Assembly (NCBI GenBank): GCA_937916195.1
Contig: CALFTO010000143.1
Location: forward strand, 1 to 26,384
DNA length: 26,384 bases
Direction: 5' to 3'
Origin: an uncultured Clostridia bacterium
GTDB lineage: Bacteria > Bacillota > Clostridia > Oscillospirales > Acutalibacteraceae
The notes beneath the pieces were generated by a model, which saw nothing but the letters and a program-made list of their open reading frames with translations, was not told the DNA's origin and did not search any database. The position numbers were made by a program, and so were the translations under genes. Within the stretch, counting starts at the first letter, position 1, and each line of letters starts with the position of its first letter. Positions 13,505 through 24,400 of the stretch are shown here, one piece after another.

Positions 13505-14503
13505 TTACTCTAATTTAACTCGTGGGTCAACAAGACCATACATAAGGTCAGCAAGCAACACACCGATAACACTCAACAAAGCGAGGAACATATTATAGCC
13601 CATAATAAAGGGAATGTCGCCTCGGTTCATAGCATCAAGAGCAATATTACCGATACCGGGAAGGTCGAAAACCTGCTCGGTGATAATAGCACCTGAGAAA
13701 AGTGACGGTAAAAGTCCTGCCAATGATGTAACCAACGGAATCAATGTATTTCGGAAAGCGTGCTTATTGATAACTACGCTTTCTTTCAAGCCTTTTGCAC
13801 GGGCTGTTCTGATATAGTCAGAATTCATAACCTCGAGCATATTTGTTCTTGTCATTCTCATTCGAGCACCGATACTCAAAATAACGATGGTGAGAATTGG
13901 AATAAACATATGTCTTACATAGTCGAGCAAGAGCTCTGCACCTGTATAAGATGCAGTAGCGTTTACAAGACCTGATGCGGGGAACCATCCTAATTTGAAT
14001 GCAAATATATCTTTTAACCACTGTCCGAAGAAGAAGGACGGAAGTGAAATACCAATCATAACAAAAATTGTTACGATGTAGTCACGAAGGCTGTACTGAT
14101 GAGTAGCAGCTGTAATTCCCAAAGGAATAGCAATCATAAACTCAAATACAGTTGCAATCAAAGAAATTGCGAATGATATGCCCATATGCTCAAAAATAAC
14201 ATCAGCAACGGGAATACCATAAACAAAGCTTGTTCCGAGGTCAAATGTAAACAACGCACCAAGCCAGCTAAAATAGCCTTTGAGAATTCCCAAAAGGCTA
14301 TTGTCACCTAAGCCGTACATCTCATACATTGCGTTTACAGTTTCTTCACTAACTGTAGCACCACCCTGATTGATGGCGTTGATTTTATCTTGAATAAAGT
14401 CAACGGGCATCAATCGGATGAGAAAATAGATAATCATAGATACACCCAAAAGAATAAATATGGATGCAACTAATCTTTTTAAAATATACTTTAAACTTGC
14501 CAT
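13505..14503 (-). CDS. oppB: Oligopeptide ABC transporter permease OppB
   Basis: The other permease of the peptide importer, 332 residues with six membrane helices. The N-terminal MASLKYILKRLVASIFILLG and the first-helix sequence IIYFLIRLMPVD are standard OppB. The EAA loop is DYIRTARAKGLKESVVINKHAFRN, and the C-terminus DLMYGLVDPRVKLE is canonical. It lies 15 bases after oppA with a modest ribosome site (GGTG). Together with OppC it forms the channel that accepts peptides from OppA. Confidence 0.95.
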   Translation of the reverse strand: MASLKYILKRLVASIFILLGVSMIIYFLIRLMPVDFIQDKINAINQGGATVSEETVNAMYEMYGLGDNSLLGILKGYFSWLGALFTFDLGTSFVYGIPVADVIFEHMGISFAISLIATVFEFMIAIPLGITAATHQYSLRDYIVTIFVMIGISLPSFFFGQWLKDIFAFKLGWFPASGLVNATASYTGAELLLDYVRHMFIPILTIVILSIGARMRMTRTNMLEVMNSDYIRTARAKGLKESVVINKHAFRNTLIPLVTSLAGLLPSLFSGAIITEQVFDLPGIGNIALDAMNRGDIPFIMGYNMFLALLSVIGVLLADLMYGLVDPRVKLE

Positions 14504-14518
14504 AAGCTACACCGCTTC

Positions 14519-17092
14519 TTACTTTGCAAATTCTACTTCCCAAATTCTGTCAAGGGGTGATGAATATGGGTTCATTTCTGACTCTGCGGGAAGGCTTGCA
14601 GAATCAATAACCTTTGAGTTGTATGCATAAAGCACACTTCTCTGATATACAGGAAGTTCGATTGCAAGGTCAAGAATCTGTTCCATAGCCTCTTTATAAA
14701 GCTCTGAACGCTCTGCCTGGTCGTTTGTTTCACGAGCTTCGTCGATAAGGTCACTCAAATCATCAAGAATGTTCATTTCTTCAGCAGTGCCACTTGTCTT
14801 AAGGTAAGGATAACCCCATGCGAGTGTACTTGTAGCTGTTGAATCCTTATGATAAACCTGATATAAGTCGGGGTCTAATGCAGATGACCAAGCAGCTGCC
14901 CAAACTTCAAGAGAACCTGTGTTAATCTTTGTAAGAGCCTGTGTATCACAAACAACTTCTACATCCCAACCCATATCGTTAAGAAGTGCTGCAGCATCTC
15001 TGAAAACTTTATATGTCGGGTGGTCTTGCAAGCTTGAGCCTGCAATTGTGAACTTAACTGTAAGCTCTGAATCGCCTGCACTAACGCCTGCTTCCTGCAT
15101 ATATTTTTCAATGTTGTTAATTGCAATTTCTTCGCTCCATGCACCGAGAGGAGGATAGTCGAAGCCGTTGTCGTCTGCGTCAGCACCTGTGGGGTATGCC
15201 CAGCTAACCTTTGACATTGGCCAGAAAATCTGCTCTGCAGTACCTGCACGGTAGTAGTCAAGAGCAAGAGATGTGTTCATTGCGCACATAATTGCTTTTC
15301 GAAGGTTAATATCATTAACCTTTGCTGCATTGATACCAACATAACCGTAACCGAGCTGGTCAGTTGTAAGAGTAACTACACCCTTCTTTGAAAGGTCGCC
15401 GAGTTTTTCATAGTTATCTGTTGTGAGTGAGGGTGAAATGTAGTGAACATTGCCTTCTTCCAAAGCAGCAATTGCGTTGGCTGAGCTTACTACCTGATAA
15501 CGAATCTTTTCGATTTTTGCATTTTCAATGCCTTCGCCTACCGTATTAAAGTTTTCGTTAGCCTTGAAGTATACAACGTTATTGGTGTAGAAATCACTTT
15601 CTGAAGGAGTATCACTGTTCTTTGTGTTTGTAGCCTTATAAGAACCTGCACCCATAGGGATTTTGATGTTTCTTGTTGACTGAATAATATCTGTCATAAA
15701 GTCAAAGCTTGCAAACTCAACACCGAACTGATTGTTAGCGATATCAACGCCAACCTTACTGCCCTCGCCATAATAGTGCTGAGGAGCAATTGTGATTGCG
15801 AAGTTCCAGATAGCCTTGGGGTCGATGCCGTCAATTGTGATTGACAATACATCGTATTCGCCCTCGTTCTTTACTGTACCGTCATCATTATGAGCAGATG
15901 CGATTTTGTAATCTGTGCCATTAACCTTGATAGTTGTGCCTGCAGCATCTGTGTGACCAAGAGAAACGATACCTGAAATGCTTTCAACTGCTAAGCTACC
16001 GTCATCAGCAACATTTTCGTGAAGGATAACTTCCTTAGCCTTTGCAGTAAATTCAGTTGTAAGTGTTGTAGCTGTTGCCCAGTACTGAAGAATGACATTT
16101 AATTCTCTTGCAATCTTGTCATTATAAACATAATTGATTGCGTCTTCCTTAGACTTGATTGAAGAAGGATAGCCGGGTGTCATTTTTTCAATCTTTGTAC
16201 GGTCAATCTTGCCGTCTTCACCCTCAGCATATTCAACCTCAACATAGCCTTCTGTATACATAAAGCAGAAGACTTCGTCTGAGAATTCTTCATATGACTT
16301 GTATGGCTCGTCAATGTAAGATTCCTGTGCACTTACATAGTCTATTTCAAGTTCTTCCTTGAAAAGCTTTAATGCATATTCGTAGTCAGCAAGCAAATCT
16401 TTGTTTGTAACTTCGTTAGCGTTATTTGAAATAGCTGACTGATAACCACTGCTTACTGAATAGTTGTTGATTGCAGCTTTCATTGCTTCATAACCAACTT
16501 CTTTTGTTGCAGAAGCCTTAACTTCTGAATTGAAAAGGTTGATTAACTCGTTAATTCTTGCATTTGCTCTTGAGTTAGCCTGTGAAGTGATAAGATTATC
16601 ACTGTCATCAGAAGCAGAACCTACAGTCTGAGTTCTGTACTCTGAAAGACCAAGAATGTCTGTAGAATAAAGAGTTGATGAACCTGTGTAAACAGGGTCA
16701 AGATATACATAGTAGTTAAAAAGAACATCTTCCATTGTCAACGGATGACCGTCAGAGAACTTGATGCCGTTCTTGATAACAAAGTTGTATGTAGTTGTGT
16801 CGTCATCGTTTTCTACGATTTCGTAATCCTTAACAACTACTGCCTCGTCTTCACCATATGCAACCTCAACCTTGCCGTCAACAAATTTTGAAGAAAGCAT
16901 ACCAATCTGTGTCATTGAAACGATTGTTCCGTCGGGTGCTGATGTGTAGAAGAATGGATTGAATAATCCGTCAAGCTGCTCTGTCATAATAACAAAAGCA
17001 TCAGCATTACTGCCTGAACAGGAAGTAAATGAGGTGAGTATTCCCATGCAGAGAATCAAACATAGGAACAGAGAAATAATTTTCTTTTTCAT
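14519..17092 (-). CDS. oppA: Oversized oligopeptide-binding lipoprotein OppA
   Basis: The solute-binding protein of the importer, a family-5 binding lipoprotein with Cys25 in FTSC after a hydrophobic signal. Family features include FVIKNGIKFSDGHPLTMEDVLFNYY near residues 105-130 and, in the C-terminal half, YGYVGINAAKVNDINLRKAIMCAMN and the closing YQRSVLYAYNSKVI. At 857 residues it is roughly 300 longer than a usual OppA. The surplus lies between about residue 145 and about 440, a region rich in Glu, Lys and Ser. It includes a helical part and a beta-rich part (GIVSLGHTDAAGTTIKVNGTDYKI). The insertion may widen the pocket or let it dock to a surface partner. Start ATG 17092 after GGAG. Confidence 0.93.
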   Translation of the reverse strand: MKKKIISLFLCLILCMGILTSFTSCSGSNADAFVIMTEQLDGLFNPFFYTSAPDGTIVSMTQIGMLSSKFVDGKVEVAYGEDEAVVVKDYEIVENDDDTTTYNFVIKNGIKFSDGHPLTMEDVLFNYYVYLDPVYTGSSTLYSTDILGLSEYRTQTVGSASDDSDNLITSQANSRANARINELINLFNSEVKASATKEVGYEAMKAAINNYSVSSGYQSAISNNANEVTNKDLLADYEYALKLFKEELEIDYVSAQESYIDEPYKSYEEFSDEVFCFMYTEGYVEVEYAEGEDGKIDRTKIEKMTPGYPSSIKSKEDAINYVYNDKIARELNVILQYWATATTLTTEFTAKAKEVILHENVADDGSLAVESISGIVSLGHTDAAGTTIKVNGTDYKIASAHNDDGTVKNEGEYDVLSITIDGIDPKAIWNFAITIAPQHYYGEGSKVGVDIANNQFGVEFASFDFMTDIIQSTRNIKIPMGAGSYKATNTKNSDTPSESDFYTNNVVYFKANENFNTVGEGIENAKIEKIRYQVVSSANAIAALEEGNVHYISPSLTTDNYEKLGDLSKKGVVTLTTDQLGYGYVGINAAKVNDINLRKAIMCAMNTSLALDYYRAGTAEQIFWPMSKVSWAYPTGADADDNGFDYPPLGAWSEEIAINNIEKYMQEAGVSAGDSELTVKFTIAGSSLQDHPTYKVFRDAAALLNDMGWDVEVVCDTQALTKINTGSLEVWAAAWSSALDPDLYQVYHKDSTATSTLAWGYPYLKTSGTAEEMNILDDLSDLIDEARETNDQAERSELYKEAMEQILDLAIELPVYQRSVLYAYNSKVIDSASLPAESEMNPYSSPLDRIWEVEFAK

Positions 17093-17123
17093 TTTGTTCG
17101 CTCCTTATTTATTTTTATTGCTT

Positions 17124-18449
17124 TTAATTTGCAAAATTTATTGTAACCGTATTGCCGTTTACGGAAACATCCAATGTTTCGGGATTATCACCTACGACAA
17201 CACAGTCAATCTCTGCTTTTTCTACAACTGCTGCATTGCCCATACCACACACAAGACCTACACGATAGTCATCAACACCAAAATAGCATGATGAGTCAAT
17301 CTTTAATGTGCTGTTAAGAATATTAACATTATTAATTTCAGCCTCGTTTGAAATTGTACCTGCGAAAAGTCCATAGTTTGTACCAACAACGCGAGTACCT
17401 TTTTTAATAGTAAAGCTGATATTTTCAAAGGTCAAATCTGATATTTTTGCGGTTTCTGTTAAATAGCCGAAAAGTCCGGCATTTACTTTTGAGTTGTTTG
17501 TCTGTGTCAACTCAACATTTTTGATTGTGTGACCGTTACCTTTAATTTCGCCGTTGAAGTTACCATACATAAATGCTGTTGGCCAAATTTCATCAGCAAA
17601 ATCAAGGTCGGCGTGAAGTTCATAATGACCGTTAAGGCTTGCGTTTTCAATAAACTGCTCAACATTATAAATGTGGTACCACTCACCTTCTGTCCAGTCC
17701 ACATAAAGCTTCATAACAGAATTTTCTGCAGTACCGTTTTCATAGTTTACAACACCGGGATGATTTACGGTTGCAGTGTTGAGCTCTTGCTCACCCTGAG
17801 CATCAAAATATGCTTTATTGAAGGTATAGCCTGTTCTTTCAGGGAAATCGAACATTTCAATTGCACCGGTTTCTTTATCCCAAGCAGGAACTGAAATATC
17901 GCCGATTGTTGTGGGGTCGAATATTAAGCTATCCATATATTCTCCTGAATCGAGGGAATAGAATTCAATTTCAAAAAGCGGAACCCAAGCGGCATAAAGT
18001 GTCATTACTGGCTCTTCTGCTACATAATCTTTTGCCGGGTCAACTTCAAGTAAATCCTTCTCAAAATCCCACATATCAGAATATGTATAAGAAATATTGC
18101 CGTCACTATCTTTATTCTCTGTGCGTTCTGCATACCAGCCTGCAAGGAAATAACCGCTCTTTACTGCTTGGAATGCATCATTACCTCGATTTGAATTGTC
18201 TGGTGAAATCAATGCGATTTCTACATTACCGTCACTATTCTTTTTTAAATCTAAAATATTGAATGAGTCAACAATAACAGATGTATTTGTGGTGAAGGTA
18301 CCCCCGTTAGCGTCATATTTAACGCTAACGGTGTAGTTTTCTTCATTATTTGTTTCGTAAGGAGTTTTTTCTCCGCTACAGCCTGTAATAAAGGGAATGG
18401 CCAAAAGCCCGAGCAAAGCAAACGCGATTGCTTTAGTTTTCAGTTTCAT
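17124..18449 (-). CDS. Surface lipoprotein with Listeria-Bacteroides repeat and GLUG-like beta domain
   Basis: A 441-residue lipoprotein from ATG 18449: signal peptide MKLKTKAIAFALLGLL, lipobox ITGC with Cys24. An ATG at 18461 touches GGAGG with no spacer, so the later ATG is preferred, though its 12-base spacing is long. After the signal comes an InlB-B/Flg_new-type repeat (VKYDANGGTF ... GYFLAGWYAERT ... LYAAW), a second related unit (IEFYSLDSGEY ... LYVDW), then a right-handed beta-helix-like part with WHIYNVEQFIENA, GNGHTIKNVEL, AGLFGYLTETAKISDLTFENI. No catalytic residues are apparent. It overlaps the end of the giant protease gene by 17 bases, so translation is coupled, and it precedes oppA. 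A substrate-binding or adhesive role beside the protease is inferred from context. Confidence 0.82.
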   Translation of the reverse strand: MKLKTKAIAFALLGLLAIPFITGCSGEKTPYETNNEENYTVSVKYDANGGTFTTNTSVIVDSFNILDLKKNSDGNVEIALISPDNSNRGNDAFQAVKSGYFLAGWYAERTENKDSDGNISYTYSDMWDFEKDLLEVDPAKDYVAEEPVMTLYAAWVPLFEIEFYSLDSGEYMDSLIFDPTTIGDISVPAWDKETGAIEMFDFPERTGYTFNKAYFDAQGEQELNTATVNHPGVVNYENGTAENSVMKLYVDWTEGEWYHIYNVEQFIENASLNGHYELHADLDFADEIWPTAFMYGNFNGEIKGNGHTIKNVELTQTNNSKVNAGLFGYLTETAKISDLTFENISFTIKKGTRVVGTNYGLFAGTISNEAEINNVNILNSTLKIDSSCYFGVDDYRVGLVCGMGNAAVVEKAEIDCVVVGDNPETLDVSVNGNTVTINFAN

Positions 18450-21400
18450 CGTTTTGAACATCCTCCTTTTCTGCTGCTACAGTAACCTCAACGGGTTCTT
18501 CTGCAGTAACTTCTACAGTTTCTTTAGCATTTTCTGTTGCCTTTGCCTGTTTTTTTGCCTTTGCTTTCTCTTTTGCATTTTTCAATGATGCAGAAAGTTT
18601 TGTTGCAAGTGATTTTGCAACTTCTGCAATTTTAAGGCAAGCCTTTTTAGCAAATTCAGCAACTTTTTTTGCAACGGGCTTTAAAGCAGTTGCCACCTTT
18701 GCAGCAACCTTTTTTAATACCTCTGCAACCTTAACTGCAACAGGCTTTACTTTTACTGTAATCTTTTCAATTACAGGCTTAACCTTATCGGTTACAGGCT
18801 TTAAAACCTTTGCAATCTTATCAGTTACGGGCTTTGCCACAGTTTTAATTTTATCTGTAACAGGCTTAGTAACCTTTTGTATTTTTTCTTTATTCTTTTT
18901 GTAAATTACAATCAAAGCAATTGCAAGAACAAGAAGCACAAGAACTGTTATAAGTGCGCCGCTATTATTTTCGGGCTCTTCAACAGGAGTTTCTGTTTTC
19001 TTATCGTCTTCTGTTGGTGTAAGAGCCTTAATTCTCTGCTCTGCAGATACCAAATCAGAATAGTTCATAACCAAAGACTGCTGTTCAAGAGTTGCAACCT
19101 TATCATAAGCTACGCGGGCAGCATCTACCAATGGTTTATCTTCGAAAACTACTCTTTCGGGGATTGCCTTAATTGCGTTGATAGCATCAACTGCAACCTC
19201 ATCGGGTGCTGCAGGACCATCAATTCTCAAATCAAAATACTGGTCACAAATGAATGAGTCATAGCCAACACCATTAACGGGCTTAACCATTGTAAGCTTA
19301 TTCTTAACGCAACCAACATAATCTACAAAGTTTGCACCGTAGAATACGTTTGAATACATTGAGTCAGCCACGTTCCACATATAGAAAGGAACAATTCCCA
19401 TACCATTGATTACAACATCTGTACCGTCATAATCTGTGTATTCACCGTATACGCCTGTACCGGGAATATGGTCAAATGTTTCATAGTATGTTGGGTCAAA
19501 CTCTTCTTCAAAGTTTGGCGCATTATAACTACCGAATATTACCATTTCAAGCTTGTTACAAGCATAGAAAGCCTTATGACCGATTGCAGTTGTTGTGTAA
19601 GGCATCTTAACTCTTACAACATCACTGCCTGCGAATGCAAGTGCTGAAATACGAACTGTATCGTCAGCTACAACAACGTCTTTCGTTTCTTTGCCTGCGA
19701 ATGTGATAAGCTCAAGACCATTTTCATTCAAACAGTAAAGTGAGCCATCAATTATAAATACAGTATCGCTGATTTCGTAATTATATGATGTTGTCTCTTT
19801 TCCGCTATTTCTATCAGTTTCTTTAATACTGAAAGGAGCAACCTTACACATTGCAAATGGGTTGTCGCCTACTTTTTCAAGGTCGTCACCCAAGGTTACC
19901 TTAACATCAGTAAGATTTTCTTTCATAAATGCATTCTTACCGACTGTTACTGCACCTGTCAGGTCAATTTCTGTGATTGCATCATAAGCAAACGCATAAT
20001 CACCGATATTTTCTGATGCTGCAAGGTTCTGAACATTTGCAAGTGGGTCACAGTAAGAGAATGTACCCTCGCCGATGTCTGTACCCTTTTCGTTAAGTTT
20101 AACACTGTTAAGTGTTATGTTTGATACGAATGCGTAATCACCAACAGTTTTTGCACCTGAAAGGTCAACTGTTTCAAGACCACATTCCATAAATGCGTAT
20201 TCGCCTACAGTTTCAACATTTTCAAGGTTGATAGCTTTAAGTGAAACACAACCTGCAAAGGCATACTGTGGAATTTCTTCAAGTTTCTCATTGAGTTTAA
20301 CAGTTGTCAAACTTCTACAATATGATAATGCATATTCACCGATACTTTCTGCTGAAGAAAGGTCAGCAGAAGTAATTTGAGGTCCGTGATATGTATATCT
20401 GTAATATCCGTCATTATTAACTGCGGCAACTGTCATATTACTATCAAGACAAGCGTAATATACGTCACCTGAAATTGCATAATCACCAATTGACTTTGCT
20501 TTTGAAAGGTCAATATTTTTAAGGCTTGATGCATTATAGAATGCCATCTTACCAATTTCTGCATTTGCACCAAGTGTCACCGTTTCAAGACTTGCGGCAT
20601 TTGAGAATGCGCTCTCGCCGATTACCGCATCGTTACCGATTGTAAGAGAAGTCAAAGGCGACGAGAACTCATATTTAAAGAGTTTTGTATCATCTTCGCT
20701 GTACTCAACAACCTTAAATGCGTTGTCCTTATTCATACTGAATGCATAGTCGCCGATTTCAACATCGTTGCCGATTACAACAGTAGCAAGGTCAAGACAT
20801 TCGCTGAATGTACCCTCTGCAATTTCCATTTTATCGGGAATTGTAACAGAAGTAAGCTTTGTGAATGAGAAAGCGTACTTTCCGATTTCTGTCTTTGCTG
20901 TGAATTTAGGCATTGCGGTGATTGAAGCCTCAAAGAATGCATATTCACCAATTGTTTTAAGTTCACCAAGAGTTACAGAAACAAGGCTCTTATTAGAAGC
21001 AAGGCCGTAATCACCTACTGCTGTTACAGAGGGAAGAACAACAGAAGTAATTTTCTGATTGTGTGAGAAAGCACCCTTGCTGATTTCTTTTATATCTTTA
21101 CCGCCGATATTGGCAGTTGTGAATTCACCTTCAACAACAGGTGAAACTGCTACAAGGTTTTTACTGTTTGCAGACAAGATATAATTTGCTGTTTGTGACT
21201 TATATGTCTTATTATCTTTTGAAATTTCAAACTTTGAAATCTTTGTATCTCTGAATGCAAATACGCCGATGTCGTTTACATCAGGTCCAATTGTAACGCT
21301 TTCCATATTTTCGCATTCATAGAACATACCCTCAGGAAGAACTGCTGAATTCACATAGAATCTCTTCAAGGATTCACAACCTGTGAATGCGTATGCACCG

Positions 21401-24400
21401 TATTTAACCTTTGATGCACCAATTTCAACATTTTCAAGCTTTTTACAACCTGCAAATGCATACTGACCGACTGAAAGCAAGGTATCGCCAAGCTTAATGC
21501 CTTCAAGATTCTGATTACCTGCAAACGCATAGTCAGAAATAACGCAGATTGAACTTAAATCAATTGTATCGCGAAGGTCACAATTTTCAAATGCGTTCTG
21601 GCTGATAATCTTAAGATTATTCTCACCACTGAATGTAATCTTCTGCAATGCAGTACATCCGTAGAACGCACCGTATTCAATTGACTCAAGTGTTGAGGGA
21701 AGTACAATTTCTTCAAGTGCTGTGAGGTTTGCAAACGCATAGCAGTTGATTTTTTCAACGCCCTCAGGAATTACAACTTTAGTAATTGTATTGTCACCGA
21801 TAAACCACTGCTTTGATGTTTCACTGTCGTCGAATGCTAATTCTTCTTCGGTCTTCATAATGTACTCAAAGTTTGAGAATGAGAACGAGCCGATTTCTGT
21901 GAGTGAAAGGTCAGCAGGAATATCAACCAATCCACCATTACCATAGTAATGTGTAAGACTTGCACCTGTTGTTACATATGGGTCTTTAACTTCAACAGAA
22001 ACAGTTTCTGAATAGTATGTGCTTTGTCCGTCAAGAAGCACCTTGATTGTAACTGAAGCAAAGCCTTCTGCAACACCTGTTACATTACCATATGCGTCAA
22101 TCTTAACAATGTTTTCATTACTGCTTTCAAATTCAACTGTTGTATCCTTAGGGAAATATGAATCCAAAGAATAGTTAAGTAAAACAGTTTCAGATGGATA
22201 AAGCTCTAATTTGAAATTACTTTCAAAGAAGTTGACACTACCTGTATCACCAATATCTTTATCTTCATTTTCAAGAATGTAATAAGCCTTTAATGTTTCA
22301 AATCCGTCAAGAGTGAACACATCTGCAACAGGCTTATCATATCTTCTGTAACCGTCGTCACCTTTGTCGAGAACTGTTACATTAAATGTAATGCTTTCGT
22401 TTGTTGTGGGGTCTTGTGCTTTAATTATGGCATTACCGCTGTGAACTGCAACAAGCTTATTGTTAACAACTCGAACTACGCTGGGCTTTGATGATGAATA
22501 ATCAAGTAATTCTGCCCATTCTGTGTCGGGAGTTACAACGGGTTCAAGTGTATATACTTCGTTGGGGCTGAGTGTTAAGCCCTCTTCAAGTCCTTCAAAA
22601 TAGAAGCTCTTGAAATCGTCGGGAAGTTCAATTTCATACGTTGCATAGTTAAGAGCATAGTCATAAACATTTAAAACATATGTATTCTTTGTAGTTGCAA
22701 AGTTTTTGATGTCATAAATGTAATCGGTAAGCTCATATGTAACCTTTGTTGTGCTGTTCTTCTCTGAATAAACAGGAGTCATAAACTGCTCAAAGGCTTT
22801 CATTTCAGGTGTAGCATTACCGTTTTCGTCTTCACCTGTTGTTACATAACCGATTTGTGAACACATTGCATAATGGTTATCATAGATATAAACATCAGCA
22901 TAAAGACGATTCTTATCAAGTGTCTTATCATATTCAGAACGGTACTGAACATCTGTTACTGTGGGAGCTTCAAAGTCAGCAACCAACGGGAATTCAAACA
23001 CATTGTTTTCGTTAGTTGCAAGACCGCCATCCTCACCGTAATCGAGATAGCCAACAAGCTTAACTGTGTATTCACTGTTATTTTCTAAATTATATTCTGT
23101 TGTATCAAATTCGATTTCAACATTAGCAGGATAGATTGAAGCACCGCCGTCACTGTAAGACTTGCGCACATCAGTTTCAGTATGCTCGAATACTACCTCA
23201 CCTGTTATATCGTCTGTAATTGTAATGTCAATCTTCGCAGCGTTACGAAGCATACCTGCCCAAACGAAACGAAGTGAATGGATTGTACCAACTTGATTTG
23301 ACAATGCTACGTAATTCTCATTTGCAGAGATTACCATATCGTCGGGGTCCTGAAGGAAATAGTAAGAACCGAGGTAGCTTACATAGTCTTCACTTACGCC
23401 ACCAACGGGACGTGTTGCATAAGCATCAGCCTTAACCTTATCTTCTTCGTCAATACCCTCGTCAAGCTCGTCAGCATTGGTGTCATAATATGTAAGGTCA
23501 AACAATGGAGCTTCTGTCCAGTCACCATAGAATGCAAGGTAAGGAACATTAAGGTCAATCTTTGTACCTGACTTTGCTTCAAGAGTGATAAAGCCCTCAA
23601 CATACATACCGTTTTCAAATGAGTCGTTAAGGTATTTCTTATCTTCATCGCTCAAAGTAACCTTTACTGTTACCGTTGCGGATTCGCCTTTCTTAACCTT
23701 AACCTTATTGTCACCGCTAAGTTTACCGTTTTCAACTGAAACAACTTCAATTGTAGCACCGTCTAAAATATAAGACTCTTCAGTAACAGTTGTTTCACCG
23801 GCGTTAGTTTTTGTTTCACTAACACCCTCAGTCATAACATAAGCGCCGATTTCATAAGAAACCTTTTTCTTGCCAACGTTATTGATAATGAAGCTCATTT
23901 CATAAACGCCTGTTCTTGATGGGTCATCGCCAAGCTCAAGCTTTGCTTTATCCATTACATTGCCATCAGCATCAGTTGTGGTAATGTATGCGGGAGTTTT
24001 AATAGAGCTTTCAAGATTTGCAAGACCTGCGCCCTGCTTTCTTACTGAATAAGGTAACCCGTTTTTACCAAGAGCAATATCTGCAGTAGACATCAATAAG
24101 CAGTTAACCATTGTGTTAACCTTTTGATTATCGTCTGCGATTTCAGGGAAGTTCTCAACAACATACTGTCTTAAAAGAACAACTACACCTGTAAGGTTGG
24201 GGCAAGCCATTGATGTACCTGACAAACGGTCATAGCTGCCACCTGTAACTGATGAAAGAATGCTTCCGCCGTGTGCTGTGATTTCAGGCTTAATGCGAAG
24301 GTCAGGAGTGGGTCCCCAAGATGAAAAGTCTGAAATAAATGGACCTGAAGTCTGCTTACGGTTAATTTTAAGAGTACCTTTACCCTCAGCCGCCAACATT

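Noticed and set aside
18538..18867. Regular 33-bp spacing that could suggest a CRISPR array or DNA minisatellite
   Set aside because: The units are in frame within a continuous coding region, lack the identical-repeat/unique-spacer pattern, and the period is exactly 11 codons with a conserved hydrophobic pattern.
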